This document shows positions 51,535 to 58,894 of a stretch of 58,894 nucleotides of DNA, in pieces. A model generated the notes under the pieces. It was not told where the DNA came from. It did no database searches and worked only from the letters and a program-made list of their open reading frames with translations. Source of the stretch: DAITPV01 sp050692555 (GTDB lineage Bacteria > Actinomycetota > UBA4738 > CALAEC01); the NCBI GenBank assembly GCA_050692555.1, contig JBOGVS010000018.1, positions 1-58,894 on the forward strand, in the 5' to 3' direction. Numbering within the stretch: the stretch's first letter is position 1; each line of letters begins with the position of its first letter. The position numbers were made by a program, and so were the translations under genes.

Positions 51535-51927
51535 TTACTCCGGCTCGAGCCGGAGGCATACCCCGTTGATGCAGTAGCGCAACCCTGTCGGGGCGGGGCC
51601 GTCGTCGAACACGTGGCCCAGGTGGCCGCCGCATCGCCTGCACACCACCTCGGTTCGAACCATCCCGTGGGAGTGGTCCTCACGAAGCTCCACGGCCTCG
51701 GCCAGGGCCGGCTCGGTGAAGCTCGGCCACCCGGTGCCGGAGTCGAACTTGTCGGTCGAGCGGAACAGCTCCGCGCCGCACCCCGCGCACCGGAACACCC
51801 CGTGGTCCTTGGTGAAGGCGAACTCGTGGCTGAAGGCCGGTTCGGTCCCCTGCTGCCGGAGCACCCGGTACTCCTCCGGGGACAGCTCCTCTCGCCACTC
51901 CTCTTCGGTCTTCTCGATCTGTGCCAT
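51535..51927 (-). CDS. msrB: Methionine-R-sulfoxide reductase B
   Basis: 130 residues, complete MsrB fold: EYRVLRQQGTEPAFSHEF, zinc Cys pairs CAGC and CRRC, SGTGWPSFTEP, HSHGMVRTEV, GHLGHVFDDGP, and the catalytic Cys in LRYCINGVCL. The usual RYCINS has Gly-Val-Cys here, which adds a potential resolving Cys. It reduces Met-R-sulfoxide in the cytosol. The ATG lies 19 bp from the divergent DUF849 start. Confidence 0.92.
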   Translation of the reverse strand: MAQIEKTEEEWREELSPEEYRVLRQQGTEPAFSHEFAFTKDHGVFRCAGCGAELFRSTDKFDSGTGWPSFTEPALAEAVELREDHSHGMVRTEVVCRRCGGHLGHVFDDGPAPTGLRYCINGVCLRLEPE

Positions 51928-51946
51928 CGCTACGATTATCCCCGAC

Positions 51947-52678
51947 TTGCTGATCAAGGCGTGTCTCAACGGGAACCGGCGTCGCGACGAGCACCCGACC
52001 ATCCCGATCTCGCCGCCGGAGCTGGCCCTGGAGGCCCACCACGCCATGCTGGCCGGAGCCGGCGCGGTGCACGTCCATCCCCGGACCGCGGCCGGGGATG
52101 AGTCGCTGGAGCCCCACACCTGCGCCGCGGCCATCGAGGCCATCCGCCGGAGCTGTCCCGGCCTCCCGGTGGGCCTGACGACCGGGGCGTGGATCGAGCC
52201 GGACCCCGAGCGGCGGAGCTGGCTGGTGGCCCGATGGGACGTCCTGCCCGACTTCGCTTCGGTCAATGTGTCCGAGGATGGGACGGTTTCCGTGGCGGCG
52301 GCGTTGTTGCGCCGAGGGGTTGGGGTGGAAGCCGGAGTCGCGATCGTGGAGGACGCCCGGCGGGTGGTGGAGCTCGGCCTGGGGGACCGCTGCCTGCGGA
52401 TCCTGGTGGAGATCCACGAGGAGAGGAATCCACGGGCCGCCGTGGCCAAGGCCGCGGCCATAGACGCGGAGCTCGAGGCCTCCGGCGTGGACGCCCCCCG
52501 GGTCCACCACGGCTCCGGCCCGTCCACCTGGGCGGTCATCGAGGCCGCGGCCGCGAAGGGCCACGACGTCCGGGTGGGGCTGGAGGACACCCTGGTGCTC
52601 CCGGACGGGCGGGTGGCTCGCGACAACGCCGAGCTGGTGGCCGAGGCGGTTCGGCTCATCGCCGGTCCGGCGGGCTGA
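51947..52678 (+). CDS. DUF849 / beta-keto acid cleavage enzyme-like protein
   Basis: 243 residues from TTG 51947: LLIKACLNGNRRRDEHPTIP, SPPELALEAHHAMLAGAGAVHVHPRT (metal-binding His-x-His), VGLTTGAWIEPD, DFASVNVSEDG, and GHDVRVGLEDTLVLPDG near the end. BKACE enzymes condense a beta-keto acid with acetyl-CoA. This protein is shorter than the usual 270-310 residues, and the substrate pocket cannot be assigned. Confidence 0.82.
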   Translation: MLIKACLNGNRRRDEHPTIPISPPELALEAHHAMLAGAGAVHVHPRTAAGDESLEPHTCAAAIEAIRRSCPGLPVGLTTGAWIEPDPERRSWLVARWDVLPDFASVNVSEDGTVSVAAALLRRGVGVEAGVAIVEDARRVVELGLGDRCLRILVEIHEERNPRAAVAKAAAIDAELEASGVDAPRVHHGSGPSTWAVIEAAAAKGHDVRVGLEDTLVLPDGRVARDNAELVAEAVRLIAGPAG

Positions 52679-52683
52679 GCCCG

Positions 52684-53681
52684 TCAGTTCGCCAGCCGCT
52701 CGAGGGCCCGGAACGCGGCTCGGTCGATCCGCATCTTGTGCGGAGAGGTGTACAGGGCCACCACGGCCGTCCCCGCCGCCCGATCGAAGCCTGCGAACGC
52801 CCCCATCCCCATGGTGCCGCCGTTGTGCCGGTGGATCGTGGCTCCACCCCGGGTGGTGAGGAGCAGCCACGCCAATCCCATCCCCAGTCGCTTGCCCCGG
52901 ATCATCACGTGGCGTCGCTGCGTCAGCTCGATCGCTTCATCGAGAGGGGTGGATCCCGGATCGAGCTGTGCACCGAGGTAGGTCAGCATGTCCCGCCCCG
53001 ACGATCGGAGGACCCCGGCGCCGCCGAGCGTGGGGATCCGGAACGGAGCCACCGGCCGGCGCCGGCGGTTATGGCCCGTGGCCAGGCGTCCGTCCGGAGC
53101 GTCCTCCGGTTCGGCCACCGTATCCAGCATCCCCAGGGGGCCGCACACCCGTTCCAGGACCAGCTCCTTGTACGGCTTGCCAGCGGCCAGCCCCAGCACC
53201 CGGCCGAGCAGCCCGAAGCCGATGTTCGAGTAGCGCACCTTCTCCCGAGTCCCGGACGCACCCCGCGGCGTCGCACCGCGTCGTACAGGTCCTCGACGCT
53301 GTAAGCCGCGAACGGCTGGCGCTGGCTCCGGATGGCCTGGCCGACCAGCCTCCCTCCGCTCCGGGGAAGCCGAGCGGTGTGTGTGGCCAGGTGGAGCAGG
53401 GTGATCTCCGGAGGCGCAACCCCCTCCGGCAGGTACCGGGCGACGGGGTCCTCGAGGCGGACCTCTCCGCGTCCGGCCATCTCGACCAGCAAGAGCGCGG
53501 TCAAGGTCTTGGTGATCGAACCGATCTCCAGCAGCGTGCCGGCGTCCAGCGGTCGGCCTGTTCCGGAGGAGCCGAGGGTCTTGACCGCCGCGTCGCCGGC
53601 CGTGCGGACGCCCACCACCAGGCCACGCACCAGCCCGCGCTCGACGAACGGCCGAAACGCCTGGTCGATGACGGCCCGCAC
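52684..53681 (-). pseudogene. Serine beta-lactamase/esterase-type gene with frameshift
   Basis: Two frames join into one protein. From GTG 53681 it reads VRAVIDQAFRPFVERGLVRG to EIGSITKTLTALLLVEMAG (S-x-x-K) and DLYDAVRRRG. After a break in the G/C run near 53240-53270 the frame shifts to GASGTREKVRYSNIGFGLLG (Y-x-N) and later HRHNGGTMGM (H-x-G). All three catalytic motifs survive, so one indel restores a class-C beta-lactamase-like or esterase protein of about 330 residues. Sequencing error or recent inactivation are both possible. Confidence 0.78.
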
Positions 53682-53699
53682 GGCCGGAGTGTACGAGCG

Positions 53700-53705
53700 T
53701 AGGCT
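53700..53705 (+). promoter_or_regulatory. -10 box (TAGGCT) for leaderless start
   Basis: TAGGCT ends 6 nt before the GTG at 53712, again implying a leaderless transcript. Confidence 0.5.
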
Positions 53706-53711
53706 TGGCCG

Positions 53712-54617
53712 GTGCGGCGGATCCTGCTGGACACCTCCAGCCTGATGTACCGGGCGTTCTTCGCGCTCCCCGCATCGATCACCGACGCGCAGGGCCAACC
53801 GGTGAACGCCATCCACGGCTACCTGGACATGTGCGCTCGGTTGATCCGCACCCGGGAGCCGGGCGACGTCGTGCATTGCTACGACCACGACTGGCGGCCG
53901 GCCCCCCGGGTGGCCGCGTACGACGGCTACAAGGCCACACGTGCGGTGGACCCGGAAGGCCTCCCGGAGCAGTTCGACATCCTCCGGGAGATGCTCGACG
54001 CCATGGGGATGCCCCAGGCAGAAGCCCCCGGGTGGGAAGCCGAGGATGCCATCGGAACGCTGTGCGCCCGGTCGGGCAGCCGCGAGCGGATCGAGATCGT
54101 CACCGGCGACCGCGACCTCATCCAGCTGGTCCGGGACCCGGTGGTCAAGGTGCTGTTCACCCGGCGCGGGGTGTCGGAGATCGACGTCCTGGACGAGGCC
54201 GCGGTGGAGGCCAAGTACGGGATGCGTCCGGATCGGTATGCCGAGTTCGCCACCCTGCGGGGGGATCCCTCCGACGAGCTGCCGGGCGTTCGGGGAGTCG
54301 GAGAGAAGACCGCCCGCCAGCTGATCCAGGCGTATCCGTCGCTGGAGGCCATGGTCGAGGATGCCCTGGCCGAGCGGCGGACCGGTGCCCCGCTTCGGCG
54401 TTCCCCCGCCCTCCGAGCTCGGATCCGGGAGGCAGCGGACTACCTGAAGACCATGCGCGAGGTGGTGCCGATCCGCACCGACCTCGACGTGGAGCTGCGG
54501 CGCCCCGCCGCCGACCCGGAGCAGGTGGCCAAGCTGGCCGAGCGTCACCGCCTGGCCGGACCGGTCCGCCGGCTCGGGGAGGCCCTGACCGAGGTGGCCG
54601 GACCGCCGGGAGGCTAG
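53712..54617 (+). CDS. 5'-3' exonuclease (PIN/FEN-like, Pol I small domain type)
   Basis: 301 residues like the N-terminal nuclease domain of DNA polymerase I, here standing alone. LLDTSSLMYRAFFAL, GWEAEDAIGTLCAR and IVTGDRDLIQLV carry the metal-binding acids, and GDPSDELPGVRGVGEKTARQLI is the helix-hairpin-helix that binds DNA. It would remove 5' flaps or RNA primers. No polymerase domain follows. Convergent with the CphA-like Mur ligase gene. Confidence 0.92.
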   Translation: MRRILLDTSSLMYRAFFALPASITDAQGQPVNAIHGYLDMCARLIRTREPGDVVHCYDHDWRPAPRVAAYDGYKATRAVDPEGLPEQFDILREMLDAMGMPQAEAPGWEAEDAIGTLCARSGSRERIEIVTGDRDLIQLVRDPVVKVLFTRRGVSEIDVLDEAAVEAKYGMRPDRYAEFATLRGDPSDELPGVRGVGEKTARQLIQAYPSLEAMVEDALAERRTGAPLRRSPALRARIREAADYLKTMREVVPIRTDLDVELRRPAADPEQVAKLAERHRLAGPVRRLGEALTEVAGPPGG

Positions 54618-54621
54618 CTAC

Positions 54622-56334
54622 TCAGGCGGCCGCGCGGGCCCGGCGGACCAGCTCCAGACAGCGAGACGGTCCCACCCGCTTCCCGCCTCGGCGCTCCAGC
54701 AGGTCGAAGATCTCCGGCCGCTGAGCCAGCGCGGTGATGGCCAGGACGTCCCGGGGCTTGGAGCGCTCCAGCATCCAGGTGAGGCCGGTGATCTCGTCCG
54801 GGAAGTCGGGGACCTCGGTGGCGCCCCCGTCGACGGCTCCGGCTCGGAGGCGATCGACAACGTCCTTCGGGTCCCGGCCCCGCAGGTACCGGTGGAGCTC
54901 CACCACGGCCACTTGGTCGGTTCCACGAGCCGCAAGGTAGCCCATCCCGTGCATGATCTCGTCGGAGCGGTCGCCGGCGGTGCCGTACGCCAGCCAGATC
55001 TCCGAGGCCGGCGAACGGAGGCCCCGGACGATCTCCACCAGGCCCCGCATCCCGGCCTCGTTGTGGGCGTAGTCGATCACCACCACCCGGCCGTCGATCT
55101 CGAACAGGTTTGCCCGGCCGGGGTTCCGCTCGGGATCGAGGACGAACGTGCGAAGCGCTCCGACCACGTCCTCCACAGACAGCCCGATCCCCAGAGCCGC
55201 CGCGGCCGCTGCCATGGAGTTCTGCACGTACTGGCTGGCGATCCCGGCCAGGGTCATGGGGACCTCCTCCAGTGCCACCAACGGCGTGATCACCGGCCCA
55301 GGGCTCATCAGCACCATGTCCCCGTCGAGGGGAGCGATGGCCCGGCCCCCTTCGGTGAGGACGGAGCGGATCGCCGGATGGTCCGGGTCCAGCGAGAACA
55401 GGAACGGCCGGCCCCGAGCCCCCTTTCGCATGCCCAGCACCCTGGGGTCGTCCGCGTTCAGGACGTCCCATCCGTCCGGCCGGGTGATCCGGGTGATGGA
55501 GGCCTTCACCTCCGCAAGCTGGTCGACGGTGAAGATCCCGTGGAGCCCCAGGTGATCGGCGGAGACGTTCGTCACCACCGCCACGTCATTGTGCGCCGTT
55601 CCGATCCCCTTGAGGAGGATGCCGCCCCGGGCCACCTCCAGGACCACCGCCTCTACCCCGGGTTGCTGGAGCGCCATCGCGGCGCCCCCGGGTCCCGAGT
55701 AGTCCCCCTCCTCGACCAGCTTCCCGTCCAGGTACACACCGTCGGTGGAGGTGTACGCCACGCTCAGGCCCGTGGAGCCCACCAGGTGGGCCAGCAGGCG
55801 CACCGTGGAGGTCTTGCCGTTGGTTCCGGTCACCATGATCACCGGGACCTTGGGGATCGAAGACGCCGGCGGCGGACCGGGGGCCTGGCGGCGAACCCGC
55901 CCGGCCGCCTCCCGCACCACCGTGGCGAACGGGCGCCGAGCGGTCAGAGCCACCCCCAGGACCTCGATCACCTCTTCGGCAAGGGCCCGCGCTGAGTCTC
56001 GGCGGCGCCAGGGGAAGGCCACCACGATCTCCTCGCGTTCGTGGCCGGACCGGGACCGGACGGCCAGACCGCTACTGAGGGTCCGAGCCAGGGACCGGGT
56101 GACGTGAGCGGCCACCCGGGTGACGAACCGTCGCCGTTGCTCGCTCTCGGGGGCCCCCGGCCGGGGCTTGCCCGGCACCCTCATCCTCCGGCCCAACTCT
56201 CGGGCGCGCTCCTCCGACGCCGAGAGCCACCCGGGGACGGCGATCGTCAGCTTGATCGCGGGGCGGGTGAAGTAGAGGTTGGGTCCCTCCAGGACGCGCA
56301 GCTCGACCAGACGGACGGACTTCCGCTCCGCCAT
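54622..56334 (-). CDS. CphA-like Mur ligase lacking ATP-grasp
   Basis: 570 residues. The front (LRVLEGPNLYFTRPAIKLT, then VAAHVTRSLARTLSSGLAVR and EEIVVAFPWRRRDSARALAE) resembles the N-terminal domain of cyanophycin synthetase. A Mur-ligase domain follows directly: P-loop GTNGKTST (Lys174), GVYLDGKLVEEGDYSG, VVLEVARGGILLKG, NVSADHLGLHG, and VVIDYAHNEAGM. The ATP-grasp domain of full CphA (gene at 44081) is missing. Expected chemistry: ATP-dependent amide-bond formation. The polymer and amino acid are unknown. A starting ATG lies at 56334. Confidence 0.85.
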   Translation of the reverse strand: MAERKSVRLVELRVLEGPNLYFTRPAIKLTIAVPGWLSASEERARELGRRMRVPGKPRPGAPESEQRRRFVTRVAAHVTRSLARTLSSGLAVRSRSGHEREEIVVAFPWRRRDSARALAEEVIEVLGVALTARRPFATVVREAAGRVRRQAPGPPPASSIPKVPVIMVTGTNGKTSTVRLLAHLVGSTGLSVAYTSTDGVYLDGKLVEEGDYSGPGGAAMALQQPGVEAVVLEVARGGILLKGIGTAHNDVAVVTNVSADHLGLHGIFTVDQLAEVKASITRITRPDGWDVLNADDPRVLGMRKGARGRPFLFSLDPDHPAIRSVLTEGGRAIAPLDGDMVLMSPGPVITPLVALEEVPMTLAGIASQYVQNSMAAAAAALGIGLSVEDVVGALRTFVLDPERNPGRANLFEIDGRVVVIDYAHNEAGMRGLVEIVRGLRSPASEIWLAYGTAGDRSDEIMHGMGYLAARGTDQVAVVELHRYLRGRDPKDVVDRLRAGAVDGGATEVPDFPDEITGLTWMLERSKPRDVLAITALAQRPEIFDLLERRGGKRVGPSRCLELVRRARAAA

Positions 56335-56384
56335 GGGCCGACTCTAATGGCTCTCGAGCAGCCCGGGAGTGGCCGGCGGCACGG

Positions 56385-58709
56385 TCAGGGCGCCGTTTCC
56401 AGGAACTCCTCCAGGGCCCGCTCCAGGCTCCGGCGGAGGTCGACGGGCCGTTCGAACGTGCCCTCGGCCATGGCTTCCAGGAGGCCGCCGGTGGAGGCGG
56501 GATCCTGGATCGCGGCCTCCGCGGCCTGGGGGTCCGCGGTGACCGGGCCCGGCGACGAGGGAGCCATGCGGGCCAGGGGAGGACCGATCTGCTCCCCGCG
56601 GTCCGGGCGGTTCAGCACCAGGATCGCCGAGCTCACCCTGCGCTGCTTGCCGTCGGATGGCTCGTTGACCACCTTTCCCTTGATCACCATTGTGCTCGAG
56701 CCGCCGCCGTCGAGGTTGATGGCCTCCACGGCCCCGAGGCTCTGCATGATCTGCCCGAACTTCCGGAGGGTCACGCCCTTGGAGTCCTTGCGCCGGCCGT
56801 CGACCACCACCAAGAGGATCTTGCCCACGGCGGTCATCCCGACGCCGGTCCGCGGGTGCTTGGCGCAGATCGACTGACTGCACTTGGTGGCCACAACCTG
56901 GCCGGCCTCCACCAGCTTGGGGATGCCCCCGATGGTGTCCGCGACGCCGGGGAACCCGACGGACCACGAGACCCGAACCCCTTCGCCGATCGTCAGCGAC
57001 TGTAGGAACATCGCCCCGTCGCTCCCGGGCTGGGCCGCCAGGACGATGCCTCCGTTGAGGGGCATGGGGAGCGCGGAGCAGGAGACCGCGCTCACCGAGT
57101 AGTCGACCTCGATGCCGGCCTGCCCGGGGGCCATCCGGCGCCCGGTAACGGGGGTCAGCCGGGCCGCGCAGGCGTTCGCCGGGGGCACCTCGAGCGTTCC
57201 GCCCACCGCTGTGAACAGCGCCAGGTCGTTGAACGGCGGCTCCCTGAAGTTCCACCGCTCGATCTGCCAGGTGTCGCCGCCCTCCACCGCGGTGGTCGCC
57301 TCAAAGGGCCGGCCGAAGTACGAGGCGGACTCGTCCTGGGACAGGGCAAAGTTCGGGGCCACCGCGAACGAGACCTGTTTCAGGTCGCCGTCCTCGGCGA
57401 AGGTGTGGGACGGCCGGCCCGAGGGCAGCCCGAAGTCCCCGTTCACCGCGGCCACCGCGCCGTGGCGCTTGGCCATCCTGGCGGTCTTCTCGTGGCCGGC
57501 GAGCGTATCCCTCGCCAGGGCCACGTCAATGCGAGGCTTCTTGAACCGGTCGACCTTGAGCACGTACACGTCGCTCCTGGCCTTGCGCAGCTGTTTGAAC
57601 CGAACGCCCTTCACCACCTTGGGCTTGATCTTCTTCTTCTTCTTCTTGCCTTTCTTCTTCTTCTTCTTCGGGGCGGCCATCTCGCGAGCGTCACCGGCGT
57701 CCCGAACGGCGGCCACCGGGGCCATCTCCACGGCCACCGCTGGAGGTGAGGACATCTCTCGCGGCACGATCAGCGAGGTATTGGTCCCCCAGTCGCCGGA
57801 GAAGTCGGCCTGGCCCACTCCGGAGGTCAGGGGAGTCACGATCCCGGAGCCGTCGGTGGCCACCGACATGAGGTCCTTGTTGCCGTCCGCTCCGGCCCGG
57901 GTGAACAGGACCTGGAGCCCATCCGGTGACCAGGCCGGCTGGAAGTCGTGCTCCCCGGTGGAGGTGAGCGCGGTCTCGGCGCCGGTGAACAGGTCCTTGC
58001 GCACGATGTCCCATGACCCGCCGGGGCACAAACGCTCGAACGCCAGCGCGGCACCGTCCGGCGACCACGAGGGGTTCCCGTCCCAGCACGGACCGCCGGT
58101 GACCTGGGCCTGGCCGGTGCCGTCGGCGAACATCCGCCAGATCACCGGGAAGCCCGTGGTCCGGTCGCTGACGAAGGCGATCTGTGCACCGTCCGGCGAC
58201 CACGCCGGGCTCCCGTCGTAGGTGCCGGCCGGAGAGGCTGTGAGCTGTGCCTGGCCCAACCCGAACTCGTCCATGGTCCAGATGACAGATGTGTCCAGGG
58301 ACCGGACCGTTCGGGTGAACGCGATCCGCCCGGTGGGGGACCACGCGGGCTGGCGGTCGCTGTTGTGCCCCCCTGTGGTCAGCCGGAACTTGTTCTTCCC
58401 GTCGGCGTTCATGCTCCAGATGCTGAAGGTCTCGTCGCCCTTGCCCTTGCGGGCGAACGCCACCGCGCTCCCGTCGGGCTTCCATGCCGGATCGAGGTCG
58501 ACGGCCTCGGGAGACCTGGTGAGGTTGTCGGGGTCGGAGCCATCCGGATCGATCGACCACACCTCGAACAGCCCCGCCTGGTTGCCGGGCCGCCCGCTGA
58601 CCAAGGCGATCCGCCCGTTGGTACCCGGCGGCACCGACGACGCGGGTCCCGCCAACAGCACCGGTGCGGCGAGGGCAGCCGCGATGAACGAAGCAGTGAG
58701 CCGACGCAT
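56385..58709 (-). CDS. Secreted PD40-repeat/phosphodiester glycosidase protein
   Basis: 774 residues from ATG 58709 (GGGGGAACACG before it). After the signal peptide, residues 35-330 hold TolB-like PD40 repeats (QPAWSPTGRIAF, PAWSPDGAQIAFVSD, PSWSPDGAALAFER). Residues about 358-376 are a lysine-rich spacer (KKKKKKGKKKKKKIKPK). The C-terminal part is an NAGPA-type domain (phosphodiester glycosidase, exopolysaccharide-linked): VAAVNGDFGLPSG, GVGMTAVGKILLVVVDGR, and INLDGGGSSTMV, its catalytic-type signature. Probably acts on an envelope glycan. Confidence 0.87.
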   Translation of the reverse strand: MRRLTASFIAAALAAPVLLAGPASSVPPGTNGRIALVSGRPGNQAGLFEVWSIDPDGSDPDNLTRSPEAVDLDPAWKPDGSAVAFARKGKGDETFSIWSMNADGKNKFRLTTGGHNSDRQPAWSPTGRIAFTRTVRSLDTSVIWTMDEFGLGQAQLTASPAGTYDGSPAWSPDGAQIAFVSDRTTGFPVIWRMFADGTGQAQVTGGPCWDGNPSWSPDGAALAFERLCPGGSWDIVRKDLFTGAETALTSTGEHDFQPAWSPDGLQVLFTRAGADGNKDLMSVATDGSGIVTPLTSGVGQADFSGDWGTNTSLIVPREMSSPPAVAVEMAPVAAVRDAGDAREMAAPKKKKKKGKKKKKKIKPKVVKGVRFKQLRKARSDVYVLKVDRFKKPRIDVALARDTLAGHEKTARMAKRHGAVAAVNGDFGLPSGRPSHTFAEDGDLKQVSFAVAPNFALSQDESASYFGRPFEATTAVEGGDTWQIERWNFREPPFNDLALFTAVGGTLEVPPANACAARLTPVTGRRMAPGQAGIEVDYSVSAVSCSALPMPLNGGIVLAAQPGSDGAMFLQSLTIGEGVRVSWSVGFPGVADTIGGIPKLVEAGQVVATKCSQSICAKHPRTGVGMTAVGKILLVVVDGRRKDSKGVTLRKFGQIMQSLGAVEAINLDGGGSSTMVIKGKVVNEPSDGKQRRVSSAILVLNRPDRGEQIGPPLARMAPSSPGPVTADPQAAEAAIQDPASTGGLLEAMAEGTFERPVDLRRSLERALEEFLETAP

Positions 58710-58743
58710 TCGTGTTCCCCCGTTCCCCGTGAGGAGAGGGGCC

Positions 58744-58773
58744 ACCGTAGGACGGGCTCCCCCCGTCCGTCAA
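58744..58773 (-). promoter_or_regulatory. Promoter of PD40/NAGPA gene
   Basis: On the gene strand TTGACG, 18 bases, TACGGT. The -10 lies about 34 bp before the ATG at 58709. Good housekeeping-type hexamers in the only non-coding part of this end. Confidence 0.5.
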
Positions 58774-58846
58774 GGAACCGACTTGACTCACGAAGAATGC
58801 CCGGGAAATCGCTTCGTTGCCTCAAAAGGAAATGCCCGCGTGGGAC

Positions 58847-58876
58847 CCTTCCCCTGGCGGCCCCCCGAGGGGAAGG
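58847..58876. terminator. Terminator-like hairpin
   Basis: CCTTCCCCT and AGGGGAAGG form a perfect 9-bp stem around a G/C-rich loop of 12 bases. No T-run follows. It may end a transcript from beyond the right edge or be a structured leader. Confidence 0.35.
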
Positions 58877-58894
58877 AGCGAGGCGGTGGGGCTC

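Overview
The window is high-GC, densely coded DNA with many GTG and TTG starts. It carries signal-peptide enzymes, HxlR, cyclase-ATPase and cyanophycin genes, two tRNAs without an encoded CCA end, and several start codons only 6-9 nt downstream of a TAnnnT box (leaderless-type transcripts). This fits an uncultured actinobacterium (Actinomycetota) and looks like a metagenome scaffold. A run of 100 N (6314-6413) is flanked by an exact 127-bp duplication, which is an assembly artefact. No transposase, phage module or CRISPR array was found.

Layout. 1-8 kb: a DUF262/GmrSD-like gene runs off the left edge. It follows the remnant of an acyl-CoA synthetase gene whose intact relative lies at 18961-20586. 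Then come a zinc-ribbon/cyclase/AAA/TPR regulator, a two-domain dCTP-deaminase-like protein and several small unknown genes. 8-13.8 kb: a second cyclase-ATPase regulator, a GH5-like secreted protein, a coiled-coil membrane protein and an SGNH hydrolase. 13.8-21.6 kb: NuoF-like flavoprotein plus peroxiredoxin, LigD phosphoesterase and ligase modules, a hydrolase, a YbaK deacylase plus acyl-CoA synthetase, and a DUF4097-cyclase with a deleted catalytic half. 21.7-33.6 kb: secreted proteins (subtilase, LVIVD protein, PGRP amidase, ceramidase-like protein, giant M6 protease), two of them ending in RTX-like glycine/aspartate repeats. 33.6-41 kb: LigD polymerase module, aldo/keto reductase, two cupredoxins, a rhodanese-CBS gene with an in-frame UGA, a histone-like repeat protein and a sialidase-like/CocE hydrolase. 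41-43.2 kb: VOC/HxlR/DoxX operon, another VOC protein, tRNA-Arg(ACG) and tRNA-Ser(GCT). 43.2-47.3 kb: cyanophycinase and cyanophycin synthetase, overlapping by 4 nt, and a CoA-binding protein. 47.4-58.9 kb: CBS-citrate synthase, FAD and FMN oxidoreductases, MsrB, a DUF849 enzyme, a frameshifted beta-lactamase-type gene, a 5'-3' exonuclease, a CphA-like Mur ligase without ATP-grasp, and a PD40/phosphodiester-glycosidase protein.

How the genes may work together. cphA/cphB would make and mobilise the Arg-Asp polymer cyanophycin, and the ATP-grasp-less CphA relative may add a related amide-ligase activity. The dispersed LigD modules would supply end-joining repair. Five upstream regions carry sites resembling the actinobacterial RecA-NDp (PafBC-type) DNA-damage promoter. 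They precede an unknown gene, a small membrane protein, an unknown cytosolic protein and both coiled-coil membrane paralogs. The strongest leads are the candidate selenocysteine codon in the rhodanese-CBS gene, the ATP-grasp-less CphA homolog, this possible DNA-damage regulon, and a paired palindromic operator at 47376-47416.
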